From contig CAVOWK010000013.1 in assembly GCA_963700045.1 (NCBI GenBank), positions 1-64,000 of the forward strand: a DNA stretch of 64,000 bases, written 5' to 3'. Of the stretch, positions 35,177 to 43,660 are shown in pieces; within the stretch, counting starts at the first letter, position 1; every line of letters begins with the position of its first letter. The notes under the pieces were generated by a model. It saw only the letters and a program-made list of their open reading frames with translations. It had not been told where the DNA came from and did not search any database. A program made the translations under genes and the position numbers. Origin of the DNA: RPQJ01 sp963700045. GTDB lineage: Bacteria > Pseudomonadota > Gammaproteobacteria > Steroidobacterales > Steroidobacteraceae.

Positions 35177-36100
35177 TTAACGGTTCCGGGTGAGCAACCA
35201 GTGGGACAGGTCGGCCAGCGGGCTGTCCTGCCAACCGTGCGCGGCGAGTTGCCGGCTGGCCTCGTCATGCAGCTGGCGCACGCGTGCCCGGGCGGCTGCC
35301 ATACCCGCAATCGCAGGGTAAGTGGGCATGCCGCGGGCTTCGTCGCTGCCCGGCGGTTTGCCGATGACCTGCACGTCGCCCTCGACGTCGAGAATGTCGT
35401 CCTGCACCTGGAAGGCCAGGCCCACGTGCTCGCCAAAAATGCCCAGCGCCGAAAGCTGGTCGGCAGCAAGTCCCGACCTGCAATGTGCGGCCATCAGCAC
35501 GCTCGCACGGATGAGCGCGCCGGTCTTGAGTGCGTGCAATCGCTCCAGATCGGCCACGGTGAGCGAGCCGCCTTCGGCGGCGAGGTCGAGCGCCTGGCCA
35601 CCGGCCATGCCGGCGGTGCCGCTCGCGACGGCGAGCGTATCGATGATGCGCACGCGGACCGTGGCATCCGGCGGCAGGCCCGGATGCGATGCCAGCAGGT
35701 GAAACGCCAGCACCTGCAGCGAGTCGCCGGCCAGGATCGCTGTCGCTTCGTCGAACTGCCTGTGACAGGTTGGCCGGCCGCGACGCAGGTCGTCGTCGTC
35801 CATTGCCGGCAGATCGTCGTGCACGAGCGAATAGCAGTGAATCAGCTCGACGGCGCAGGCTGCCGCGTCCACCTGTTCGAGCGGAATGCCAAGCGTTGTC
35901 GCGGTCGCGTAGACGAGGGCCGGACGGATGCGTTTGCCGGGTCCGAGAACGCTGTACCGCTGCGCGGCGTGGAGCCGGCCAGGCACTGCCGTTGCGGCGG
36001 GAAGCCATGCGTCGAGTTCACGCTCGACCCGCAGGCACCAGGTCTTGAGCGCCTGGGCGAGCGGTTCACGTGGCGAGGGACCCGCCGGCTGCAAGGTCAT
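35177..36100 (-). CDS. ispA: Farnesyl diphosphate synthase
   Basis: Trans-prenyltransferase adding isopentenyl units to give FPP (C15). 307 residues with the two Asp-rich motifs: Asp-Asp-Leu-Pro-Ala-Met-Asp (first, around residue 95) and Asp-Asp-Ile-Leu-Asp (second, around residue 236), plus Gly-Lys-Arg-Ile-Arg-Pro and Gly-Gly-Gln-Ala-Leu-Asp-Leu. The start ATG overlaps the xseB stop (ATGA). It uses products of the MEP pathway begun by the next gene, dxs. Confidence 0.95.
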   Translation of the reverse strand: MTLQPAGPSPREPLAQALKTWCLRVERELDAWLPAATAVPGRLHAAQRYSVLGPGKRIRPALVYATATTLGIPLEQVDAAACAVELIHCYSLVHDDLPAMDDDDLRRGRPTCHRQFDEATAILAGDSLQVLAFHLLASHPGLPPDATVRVRIIDTLAVASGTAGMAGGQALDLAAEGGSLTVADLERLHALKTGALIRASVLMAAHCRSGLAADQLSALGIFGEHVGLAFQVQDDILDVEGDVQVIGKPPGSDEARGMPTYPAIAGMAAARARVRQLHDEASRQLAAHGWQDSPLADLSHWLLTRNR

Positions 36101-36339
36101 GAGTCGCCGGGCTCGAACGGTTCGGGCGCCGCCGAGGCCGACTTCTGCAGCAGGATTTCGACCTTCTGTTCGGCCTGCTTGAGCGCGACCTGGCAGTCGC
36201 GGGCGAGGGCGACGCCGCGTTCGAAATGCTTCAGCGCGTCCTCCAGCGACAGGTCGCCGTGTTCGAGCTTGTCGACGGTTGCCTCGAGTTCGCCCAGGGC
36301 GCGCTCGAAGTCTGGGGGATTGGCAGGCGTTTCGGTCAC
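36097..36339 (-). CDS. xseB: Exodeoxyribonuclease VII small subunit
   Basis: Small helical partner of XseA. With the GTG start at 36339 the protein is 80 residues, the family size: Asp-Phe-Glu-Arg-Ala-Leu-Gly-Glu-Leu-Glu near the start, then Leu-Glu-His-Gly-Asp-Leu-Ser-Leu-Glu-Asp-Ala-Leu-Lys-His-Phe-Glu-Arg-Gly. Longer readings back to 36447 add an Arg-rich stretch that is not conserved. It overlaps ispA by four bases. Confidence 0.93.
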   Translation of the reverse strand: MTETPANPPDFERALGELEATVDKLEHGDLSLEDALKHFERGVALARDCQVALKQAEQKVEILLQKSASAAPEPFEPGDS

Positions 36340-36493
36340 TGGCGGGGGCCTCCGGAGGGCGGGAAGCCTTGCACAGGGGTCCGCATGGGTCAACGCGCCC
36401 CGTCGTCGCCCCTCGGGTCGGTCATTGCGGCGACTGCGACTCGCCAAACCGGGTCGGGGAGTCTACCGTCTGCGGAGGTTCGAGCATTCCGCG

Positions 36494-36520
36494 TTGACTG
36501 GGCTTTGGACTTGGTCTACT
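36494..36520 (+). promoter_or_regulatory. Candidate promoter of the rubrerythrin operon
   Basis: TTGACT (36494-36499) and TCTACT (36515-36520) are spaced by 15 bases; a shifted -10, TACTAA, would give 17. They lie about 80 bases before the rubrerythrin ATG. No known iron or oxidative-stress operator is recognised. Confidence 0.4.
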
Positions 36521-36598
36521 AAACGCTGAGGGCCGCCTGAGCAGTCGGCGTCACCCTCGCAATCCACCGCAAACAACCGACACAGAGGCTAGACAGAC

Positions 36599-37015
36599 AT
36601 GGCGACGTTGAAGGGCAGCAAGACCGAGGGCAACCTGAAGGCCGCATTTGCCGGCGAATCGCAGGCCAACCGCCGTTATCTCTATTTCGCACAGAAAGCC
36701 GACATCGAAGGCTTCAACGACGTGGCTGCCGTGTTCCGCTCGACGGCGGAAGGCGAGACGGGTCACGCGCACGGCCATCTCGAATACCTCGAAGCCGTAG
36801 GCGACCCGGCCACGGGCCTGCCGATCGGCTCGACCTCGAACAACCTGAAGGCGTCGATCGCCGGCGAAACGCACGAGTACACCGACATGTACCCGGGCAT
36901 GGCGAAGGCCGCCCGCGACGAAGGCTTCGACGAAATCGCTGACTGGTTCGAGACGCTGGCGAAGGCCGAGCGCTCGCATGCCAACCGCTTCCAGAAGGCG
37001 CTCGACGTCCTCTGA
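36599..37015 (+). CDS. Rubrerythrin-family di-iron protein (no rubredoxin domain), 138 aa
   Basis: A ferritin-like four-helix protein with a di-iron site, expected to reduce peroxide or to sense iron and oxygen. Glu20 in Phe-Ala-Gly-Glu-Ser-Gln-Ala-Asn-Arg-Arg-Tyr, Glu-Gly-Glu-Thr-Gly-His-Ala-His and a second Glu...Ala-Glu-Arg-Ser-His-Ala supply the usual Glu/His ligands. The C-terminal rubredoxin Cys4 domain of classical rubrerythrin is absent, so electrons must come from another protein, probably the Fe-S protein encoded 118 bases downstream. First gene of a three-gene set often kept together in Proteobacteria. Confidence 0.9.
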   Translation: MATLKGSKTEGNLKAAFAGESQANRRYLYFAQKADIEGFNDVAAVFRSTAEGETGHAHGHLEYLEAVGDPATGLPIGSTSNNLKASIAGETHEYTDMYPGMAKAARDEGFDEIADWFETLAKAERSHANRFQKALDVL

Positions 37016-37133
37016 TCGGGCCTCCGGGCACGTCGCCCGGATGACAGCGACTCACCTGGAGGGCGGGCTTGGGCCCGCCCTCCTGCCTTGAGCTGACAAC
37101 CCGTCCCGCAACATCTGTGTCGGGGAACACGCC

Positions 37134-38504
37134 ATGACCGAAGAAACCAGCAGCAAAGGCACGGGCAGCGGCGCGCGTGAAGGCAGCCTGTCGAAGCCGA
37201 CGCGCCATCCCATCGCATGGCGCGAGCCCGGGTATTACGACGAAGACAAGCTGGTCCACGAACTCGAACGCGTGTACGACCTCTGCCACGGTTGCCGTCG
37301 CTGCTTCAGCCTGTGCAACTCGTTTCCGCTGTTGTTCGACGCGATCGACGCCGCGCCGTCCGGCGAACTCGATGGCGTCGACAAGAAGGTCTACTGGGAG
37401 GTGGCAGATCACTGCTACCTCTGCGACATGTGCTACCTGTCGAAGTGTCCGTACGTGCCCCCGCACCCATGGAACATCGATTTCCCGCACCTGATGTTGC
37501 GAGCGAAGGCAGTCAGGTTCAGGCAGGGCGGAACACGCACGCGCGACCGGATACTGAGCTCGACCGACATGGTCGGTACGCTTGCCGGCATCCCGGTGGT
37601 GTCGCAGATCGTCAACAAGGTGAATCGCACGGCGTTCGGCCGCCGCATGCTCGACAAGACGCTTGGAGTTCACCCGGAAGCGCCGATTCCCGATTATCAC
37701 AGCACGTCAGGCCGCACGCGCGTCGAGCGCGGACACAAGCCGGACGCTATCGTGGTCAGGTCCACGGCGGAGACGCGGGGCAAGGTCGCGCTGTTCGCGA
37801 CCTGCTACTGCAACCGCAACGAGCCGGACATCGACGACGATCTCGCCACGGTGTTCCGCCATAACGGCATTCCTGTGGCCGTCGTGCCGCAGGAAAAGTG
37901 CTGTGGCATGCCGAAGCTCGAGCTCGGCGACCTCGAGTCGATCCAGCGTGCGAAGGAAGTGAATATCCCGGCGATGGCCGCGATGGTGGAGCAGGGGTAC
38001 GACCTGGTCGCGCCGATTCCATCGTGCGCATTGATGTTCAAGCAGGAACTGCCGCTGCTGTTCCCCGAGGATGCGCAGGTGAAGAAGGTGCAGGCCGCGA
38101 TGTTCGATCCGTTCGAATACCTCGCGCTGCGCCACAAGTCAGGACTGCTCCGCACGGATTTCGCCCGGCCGCTCGGCAAGGTCAGCTACCACGTGCCGTG
38201 TCACCTGCGCGTGCAGAACCTCGGGCTCAAGACGCGCGACGTGCTGCAGCTGATTCCGGGTACCGAGATCGAGCCGATCGAACGCTGCTCGGGTCACAAT
38301 GGCACCTACGGCGTAAAGAAGGAATACCGCGAGACCTCGATGAAGATCGGCAAGCCCGTGTTCAGCAAGGTCAAGAACGCCGCACCCGACTATTACGCGA
38401 GCGACTGCCCGATGGCGGGGCACCAGATCGAATCCGGGCTCGGCCCCGATCCGCAGCCGCCGACGCATCCGCTCAGGCTGCTGCGCATCGCGTATGGCCT
38501 CTGA
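37134..38504 (+). CDS. GlpC/HdrD-like Fe-S protein with two [4Fe-4S] motifs and CCG domains
   Basis: A soluble redox protein of 456 residues. The ferredoxin-like part has Cys-x-x-Cys-x-x-Cys-x-x-x-Cys (Leu-Cys-His-Gly-Cys-Arg-Arg-Cys near residue 50) and a second set, Cys-Tyr-Leu-Cys-Asp-Met-Cys...Lys-Cys-Pro, near residue 95. Two heterodisulfide-reductase CCG-type motifs follow: Glu-Lys-Cys-Cys-Gly-Met-Pro (near 258) and Pro-Cys-His-Leu-Arg with Arg-Cys-Ser-Gly-His near 360-385. By context it is the electron partner of the rubrerythrin upstream; often annotated as a glycerol-3-phosphate dehydrogenase subunit C relative, but no glpAB is present. Confidence 0.85.
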   Translation: MTEETSSKGTGSGAREGSLSKPTRHPIAWREPGYYDEDKLVHELERVYDLCHGCRRCFSLCNSFPLLFDAIDAAPSGELDGVDKKVYWEVADHCYLCDMCYLSKCPYVPPHPWNIDFPHLMLRAKAVRFRQGGTRTRDRILSSTDMVGTLAGIPVVSQIVNKVNRTAFGRRMLDKTLGVHPEAPIPDYHSTSGRTRVERGHKPDAIVVRSTAETRGKVALFATCYCNRNEPDIDDDLATVFRHNGIPVAVVPQEKCCGMPKLELGDLESIQRAKEVNIPAMAAMVEQGYDLVAPIPSCALMFKQELPLLFPEDAQVKKVQAAMFDPFEYLALRHKSGLLRTDFARPLGKVSYHVPCHLRVQNLGLKTRDVLQLIPGTEIEPIERCSGHNGTYGVKKEYRETSMKIGKPVFSKVKNAAPDYYASDCPMAGHQIESGLGPDPQPPTHPLRLLRIAYGL

Positions 38505-38531
38505 CACCGGACTTTCGAGATCGCAACGACC

Positions 38532-39146
38532 ATGACGACCAACACCACGATCGCGCGTGGATTCCAGAAACTGTCGCCCGACGACCTGTTCAGCCTCGAG
38601 CAGTATTCGAAGCAGCGTCCGCAGTTCCGGCCCCAGGTGCTTGCGCACAAGAAGCGCCGCACGCTGCAGGTCGGCCCGAATGCGACGATCCTGTTCGAGG
38701 ACCGCCTCACCGTGCAGTACCAGGTGCAGGAGATGCTGCGTATCGAGCGCATCTTCGAGTCCGCAGGCATTGCCGACGAGCTTGGCGCCTACAACCCGTT
38801 GATTCCGGATGGCAGCAACTGGAAAGGCACGCTGCTGATCGAGTACCCGGAGCCGGAGGAGCGCAAGGTCGCGCTCGCCGGACTCAAGGGAGTGGAGGAC
38901 CGCTGCTGGGTGCAGGTTGCAGGGCACGAGCGCGTGCATGCGATTGCCGACGAAGACCTCGAGCGCGAGAACGACGAGAAGACGTCGGCCGTGCATTTCG
39001 TGCGCTTCGAGCTGTCGCCCGCGATGGTTGCGGCGGCGAAGAATGGTGCGGCGATCGGTGTCGGGATCGATCATCCGAATTACCGGCATGCGGTTGAACC
39101 GGTCGCTCCGGCGATTCGCGACGCTCTGGTCGCGGATCTCGCCTAG
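38532..39146 (+). CDS. DUF3501 family protein, 204 aa
   Basis: A conserved protein without known activity that is typically encoded right after a rubrerythrin and a CCG-type Fe-S protein, as here. It has no membrane segment or Cys cluster. It opens with Leu-Ser-Pro-Asp-Asp-Leu-Phe-Ser-Leu-Glu-Gln-Tyr and includes a Glu-Asp-Arg-x-Thr-Val-Gln-Tyr-Gln-Val-Gln-Glu-Met-Leu-Arg segment. 27 bases after the Fe-S gene. Its TAG is followed by 286 bases without a gene, holding a large hairpin repeat, a polypyrimidine array and the parE promoter. Confidence 0.85.
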   Translation: MTTNTTIARGFQKLSPDDLFSLEQYSKQRPQFRPQVLAHKKRRTLQVGPNATILFEDRLTVQYQVQEMLRIERIFESAGIADELGAYNPLIPDGSNWKGTLLIEYPEPEERKVALAGLKGVEDRCWVQVAGHERVHAIADEDLERENDEKTSAVHFVRFELSPAMVAAAKNGAAIGVGIDHPNYRHAVEPVAPAIRDALVADLA

Positions 39147-39166
39147 CGGCGCGGAGGAGGTCGTCA

Positions 39167-39240
39167 GCGCCCGTTCCGGCATTCTTTCCCGCGAGCGGAA
39201 AGGCAGACACGCTCGCGGGAAAGAATGCCGGAACGGACGC
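39167..39240. repeat. Hairpin repeat copy A (27-bp perfect arms, 12-nt loop)
   Basis: The arms 39171-39197 and 39210-39236 are exact reverse complements around the loop GAAAGGCAGACA; with one mismatch the stem extends to 39167 and 39240. A second copy in the opposite orientation is at 50116-50187 with the same loop. It lies 20 bases after the DUF3501 stop, with no T run, so a simple terminator is not implied. Confidence 0.95.
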
Positions 39241-39327
39241 TTGACATCACGCGCCTGGGCGAGTCCTTGCCAAAGCGCAAGCACTCGCACGGCGCAGGAA
39301 ATCGTATCCACCACGCTGCTTCTCTGA

Positions 39328-39372
39328 CTTCCTCCCTTCCTGCCCTTCCTGCCCTTCCTGCACTTCCTCCCC
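39328..39372 (-). repeat. Polypurine 9-mer array (minus strand)
   Basis: Five units, on the plus strand of the form CTTCCTGCC/CTTCCTCCC, 60 bases before parE. Same unit family as the arrays at 31951-32038 and 32211-32273. Unlike those, no gene on the matching strand ends here. Confidence 0.9.
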
Positions 39373-39377
39373 CCAGC

Positions 39378-39386
39378 TGTTAGAAT
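39378..39386 (+). promoter_or_regulatory. Extended -10 promoter element of parE
   Basis: TG-T-TAGAAT followed by TCGCGCGC, 46 bases before the parE ATG. It is close in sequence to the elements before tRNA-Ser (5878-5886) and cvpA (61854-61862). Confidence 0.5.
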
Positions 39387-39432
39387 TCGCGCGCTTTTCA
39401 CCACCCACGCGAGCCCGCGGACCGATCCAAGA

Positions 39433-41361
39433 ATGAGCCAGTCCTACACCGCCCAGGACATCGAAGTCCTGAGCGGACTCGAGCCCGTCCGGCGTCGCCC
39501 GGGCATGTACACCGACACCAGTCGGCCCAACCACCTCGCGCACGAAGTCGTCGACAACAGCGTCGACGAAGCGCTGGCGGGCCACTGCAGCAAGATCGAC
39601 GTGACCCTCTACAAGGACGGGTCGCTCGAGGTCGTCGACGACGGCCGCGGCATGCCGGTCGACATCCACCCGAAAGAAAAGGTGAGCGGCGTCGAGCTGA
39701 TCCTCACCCGCCTGCACGCTGGCGGAAAATTCTCCGCCGACTCCGGCTACAAGTTCTCGGGCGGCCTGCACGGCGTGGGTGTCTCGGTGGTCAACGCGCT
39801 CTCGAAGCACCTCGAGTGCTGGGTTCGCCGCGGCGGCAAGGAATACAACATCGCGTTCAAGAACGGGAAGGTGCATTCCAAGCTCGAAGTCGTCGGTGAG
39901 GTCGGCAAGAGCAACACCGGCACCACGGTCCGCTTCTGGCCGGACACGTCGTATTTCGACAGCCCCGATTTCGCGCTGCCGAAGCTCAAGCACGTCCTCA
40001 AGGCCAAGGCCGTGCTGTGCCCGGGCCTGCGCGTGCGCTTCAACGTCGAGAAGACGGGCGAGAAGGAAGAGTGGCTCTACAGCGAAGGGCTGTCGCAGTA
40101 CCTGCGCGAGTCGCTCGAGTCCACCGAGTGGCTGCCGGATGAACCGTTCGTCGGCAAGGTCGAAGGCGAGCACGAAGGTGTCGACTGGGCGGTAGTCTGG
40201 CGCACGGACGGTGGCACGCGGTTCGAGGAGAGCTACGTCAACCTGATCCCCACCGCGCAGGGCGGGACGCACGTCAACGGCTTCCGCCTCGGCCTGACCG
40301 AAGCGGTGCGTGAGTTCTGCGAGTTCCGCAACCTGCTGCCGCGCGGCCTGAAGCTGTCGCCCGAAGACGTCTGGGACGATACCAGCTACGTGCTGTCGAT
40401 GAAGATGCGCGACCCGCAGTTCGCCGGGCAGACCAAGGAACGCCTGTCGTCGCGCGAACCCGCTGCGTTCGTCTCCGGCATCGTCAAGGACCAGTTCGGG
40501 TTGTGGCTGAGCCAGCACCCGGAGGCGGGGGAGAGGATCGCCCAGCTCGCAATCGTCAATGCGCAGACGCGGTTGAAGGCCAGCCAGAAGATCGCGCGCA
40601 AGCGCGTCGTGGCCGGGCCGGCACTGCCCGGCAAGCTCGCGGACTGCAGCAGCCAGGACCCGCAGCGTGCCGAGCTGTTCCTGGTCGAAGGCGACTCGGC
40701 GGGCGGTTCCGCCAAGCAGGCTCGCGATCGTGAGTTCCAGGCGGTGATGCCGCTGCGCGGCAAGATCCTGAATACCTGGGAGGTCGAGGCGGCCGACGTG
40801 CTGTCCTCGCAGGAAGTCCACGACATCACCGTGGCAATTGGCGTCGAACCGGGTTCCGACGCGGTCAAGGACCTCCGTTACCACAAGATCTGCATCCTGG
40901 CGGACGCCGACTCCGACGGCCTGCACATCGCCACTCTGCTATGCGCGTTGTTCCTGCGGCATTTCCGGCCGCTGGTGCTCGCAGGTCACGTCTACGTGGC
41001 GATGCCGCCGCTCTATCGCATCGACTACGGCAAGCACGTCGAATACGCGCTCGACGACGCCGAACGCAACGGCATTCTCGAGCGCATCCGCGCCGAGAAC
41101 GCGCGCGCAAAGCCGTCGGTGACGCGCTTCAAGGGTCTCGGCGAGATGAATCCGCTGCAGCTGCGCGAGACCACCATGGCGCGCGAGACGCGCCGGCTGG
41201 TCCAGCTCACGGTCGACGCGGCGGACAACGCCGACCAGCTCATGGACATGCTGCTCGCCAAGAAGCGCGCATCCGACCGTCGTGACTGGCTGGAGACGAA
41301 AGGCAACCTGGCCAGTGTCGTCGCGCCGATCGAGGCGATCGACGGTGTGGCGGCAGAGTAA
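39433..41361 (+). CDS. parE: DNA topoisomerase IV subunit B
   Basis: ATPase subunit of the type II enzyme that unlinks daughter chromosomes. 642 residues; GHKL ATP fold with Glu-Val-Val-Asp-Asn-Ser-Val-Asp-Glu-Ala and Asp-Asp-Gly-Arg-Gly-Met-Pro, Gly-Gly-Leu-His-Gly-Val-Gly, and the TOPRIM part Glu-Gly-Asp-Ser-Ala-Gly-Gly plus Asp-Ala-Asp-Ser-Asp-Gly. The compact length and the missing GyrB-type insertion fit ParE of Gammaproteobacteria. parC follows after 2 bases. Confidence 0.96.
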   Translation: MSQSYTAQDIEVLSGLEPVRRRPGMYTDTSRPNHLAHEVVDNSVDEALAGHCSKIDVTLYKDGSLEVVDDGRGMPVDIHPKEKVSGVELILTRLHAGGKFSADSGYKFSGGLHGVGVSVVNALSKHLECWVRRGGKEYNIAFKNGKVHSKLEVVGEVGKSNTGTTVRFWPDTSYFDSPDFALPKLKHVLKAKAVLCPGLRVRFNVEKTGEKEEWLYSEGLSQYLRESLESTEWLPDEPFVGKVEGEHEGVDWAVVWRTDGGTRFEESYVNLIPTAQGGTHVNGFRLGLTEAVREFCEFRNLLPRGLKLSPEDVWDDTSYVLSMKMRDPQFAGQTKERLSSREPAAFVSGIVKDQFGLWLSQHPEAGERIAQLAIVNAQTRLKASQKIARKRVVAGPALPGKLADCSSQDPQRAELFLVEGDSAGGSAKQARDREFQAVMPLRGKILNTWEVEAADVLSSQEVHDITVAIGVEPGSDAVKDLRYHKICILADADSDGLHIATLLCALFLRHFRPLVLAGHVYVAMPPLYRIDYGKHVEYALDDAERNGILERIRAENARAKPSVTRFKGLGEMNPLQLRETTMARETRRLVQLTVDAADNADQLMDMLLAKKRASDRRDWLETKGNLASVVAPIEAIDGVAAE

Positions 41362-41363
41362 CG

Positions 41364-43631
41364 ATGAGCAAGAGCAAAGACACCGAATCGACCGCGACGC
41401 TCGAATTCGAGGGCGTCGAACGCCAGCCGTTGCGGACGTTCACGGAACGTGCGTACCTCGAGTACTCGATGTACGTGATTCTGGATCGCGCGCTGCCGCA
41501 CGTCGGGGACGGCCTCAAGCCGGTGCAACGCCGCATCATCTATGCGATGAGCGAGCTCGGTCTTGCGGCCACCGCCAAACCCAAGAAATCGGCCCGCACG
41601 GTCGGCGACGTGATCGGCAAGTTTCACCCGCACGGAGACTCGGCCTGCTACGAAGCCATGGTGCTGATGGCGCAGCCGTTCTCGTACCGCTATCCGATCG
41701 TTGACGGGCAGGGCAACTTCGGTTCGCCGGACGACCCGAAGTCGTTTGCGGCGATGCGTTACACCGAGTCGAAGCTCTCGCGCTACGCCGAAGTCCTGCT
41801 GTCCGAGCTGGGCCAGGGCACGGTGGACTGGCAGCCCAACTTCGATGGTTCGCTCGACGAGCCTTGCCTGTTGCCCGCGCGGCTGCCGAACCTGCTGTTG
41901 AACGGGGCGATGGGCATCGCCGTGGGCATGTCCACCGACATTCCGCCACACAACCTGCGCGAGGTCGCGGCCGCCTGCATTCGCCTGCTCGACGAGCCGA
42001 AGGCGACGACGGCACAGCTCTGCGAGCACGTGCTCGGCCCGGATTTCCCGACCGGCGCGGAGATCATCACGCCGCGCGAAGAACTGCAGAAAATCTACGA
42101 AACCGGCAACGGCACTTTCCGTGCGCGCGCCCGGTTCGAGATGGAAGACGGCGAAATCATCGTGACGGAGCTGCCGTACCAGGTCTCCGGCTCGAAGGTG
42201 CTCGAGCAGATCGCCGCGCAGATGCGCGCAAAAAAGCTGCCGATGATCGAGGACCTGCGCGACGAGTCCGACCACGAGCACCCGACGCGTCTCGTCATCA
42301 CGCCGCGCTCCAACCGCGTCGACACCGAGCAGGTCATGGCGCATCTGTTTGCGACGACGGACCTGGAGCGGACGTACCGCGTCAACCTTAACGTCATCGC
42401 ACGCGACGGTCGCCCGCGCGTAATGGGGCTGCGCACACTGCTCGAGGAGTGGTTGTCGTTCCGCGTCGACACCGTGACGCGCCGGTTGCAGTACCGGCTC
42501 GAGAAGGTCAACGCGAGGCTGCACATCCTCGACGGCTTGCTGATCGCGTACCTGAACCTCGACGAGGTCATCCGCATCGTCCGTACCGAGGACGAGCCGA
42601 AGGCGGCCTTGATCGCGCGTTTCCAGCTCTCCGAGGCGCAGGCCGAGGCCATCCTCGAAACGAAGCTGCGCCACCTCGCGCGGCTCGAGGAAATGAAGAT
42701 TCGCGGCGAGCAGGCGGAGCTCGCCAGGGAACGCGACAGCCTGGAGAAGCTGCTCGGCAGCAAGGCGAAGCTCAGGAAGCTGGTGCGCGACGAGATCCAG
42801 GCGGACGCACTCAAGTACGGCGACGAACGTCGCAGCAAGCTGGTGGCGCGGGCGGCCGCGCAGGCGATCGACGCGACCGAGCTGGTCGCGAGCGAACCGA
42901 CCACGGTGGTGCTGTCGAAGAGCGGTTGGGTTCGCGCCGCGAAAGGACACGAGATCGATCCGCGCACGCTCTCGTACAAGACCGGCGACGAATACCGTGC
43001 CTGCGCCAGGGGCCGCAGCACCCAGTTCGCGGTGTTCCTCGACAGCACGGGTCGTGCATACAGCCTGCTGGCGCACACGTTGCCGTCGGCGCGCGGGCAA
43101 GGTGAGCCATTGTCCGGCCGGCTCGATCCGCCCGATGGCGCAACGTTCCCCGGCGTGCTGATCGGCGATCCCGCGGATCGCTGGGTGCTGGCGAGCAGCG
43201 CGGGTTACGGCTTCGTCGTCAAGCTCGAGGACCTGCACAGTCGCAACCGTGCTGGTAAAGCCGTACTCAACGTGCCAGATGGTTACGCAGCGATCGCACC
43301 GACGGTCGTGCCGCCGGGCGATGAGCCGCTGCTCGCTGCCGTCAATTCGGAAGGGCGCCTGCTGACGTTCCCGGTGGCCGACCTGCCCGAACTGCCGCGC
43401 GGCAAGGGCAACAAGATCTTCGGCATTTCGACCAGGAAGTCGTTGGTCGAGCCCGAAACCCTGCTGGCGATTGCGGCCGTCGCGCCGGGTCAGACGCTCA
43501 AGGTGCTCTGCGGCGACCGCACGATGGGGTTGTCGTACCGGGACCTGGCGGAGTACCGGGGCGAACGCGGCCAGCGCGGCGCGGTGTTGCCGCGCGGCTG
43601 GCGCAAGGCGGAAGGCCTCGAAGTCGAATAG
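41364..43631 (+). CDS. parC: DNA topoisomerase IV subunit A
   Basis: DNA-cleaving subunit. 755 residues: Arg-Ala-Leu-Pro-His-Val-Gly-Asp-Gly-Leu-Lys-Pro-Val-Gln-Arg-Arg, the region where quinolone resistance changes map (Pro-His-Gly-Asp-Ser-Ala-Cys-Tyr-Glu-Ala, wild-type-like Ser and Glu), and the catalytic Tyr in Ala-Met-Arg-Tyr-Thr-Glu. The C-terminal beta-pinwheel from about residue 500 is short, as in ParC rather than GyrA. Its TAG leads straight into G-runs shared with the 17.2 kb repeat. Confidence 0.96.
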   Translation: MSKSKDTESTATLEFEGVERQPLRTFTERAYLEYSMYVILDRALPHVGDGLKPVQRRIIYAMSELGLAATAKPKKSARTVGDVIGKFHPHGDSACYEAMVLMAQPFSYRYPIVDGQGNFGSPDDPKSFAAMRYTESKLSRYAEVLLSELGQGTVDWQPNFDGSLDEPCLLPARLPNLLLNGAMGIAVGMSTDIPPHNLREVAAACIRLLDEPKATTAQLCEHVLGPDFPTGAEIITPREELQKIYETGNGTFRARARFEMEDGEIIVTELPYQVSGSKVLEQIAAQMRAKKLPMIEDLRDESDHEHPTRLVITPRSNRVDTEQVMAHLFATTDLERTYRVNLNVIARDGRPRVMGLRTLLEEWLSFRVDTVTRRLQYRLEKVNARLHILDGLLIAYLNLDEVIRIVRTEDEPKAALIARFQLSEAQAEAILETKLRHLARLEEMKIRGEQAELARERDSLEKLLGSKAKLRKLVRDEIQADALKYGDERRSKLVARAAAQAIDATELVASEPTTVVLSKSGWVRAAKGHEIDPRTLSYKTGDEYRACARGRSTQFAVFLDSTGRAYSLLAHTLPSARGQGEPLSGRLDPPDGATFPGVLIGDPADRWVLASSAGYGFVVKLEDLHSRNRAGKAVLNVPDGYAAIAPTVVPPGDEPLLAAVNSEGRLLTFPVADLPELPRGKGNKIFGISTRKSLVEPETLLAIAAVAPGQTLKVLCGDRTMGLSYRDLAEYRGERGQRGAVLPRGWRKAEGLEVE

Positions 43632-43660
43632 GGGATAGGGGTTGGGGCCCTAACCCCTAC
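43631..43660. repeat. G-run hairpin between convergent parC and the FimX-like gene
   Basis: Three GGGG runs spaced by ATA and TT start at the last base of the parC stop codon. TAGGGGTT then pairs with AACCCCTA (to 43659) across the join, reaching the stop of the minus-strand gene at 43657. It fits a short bidirectional 3'-end element of the same family as 17218-17380. Confidence 0.8.

Noticed and set aside
39167..39240. Hairpin copy A as an ordinary intrinsic terminator of the DUF3501 gene
   Set aside because: No T run follows, the stem is far longer than usual, and the loop is conserved in copy B.
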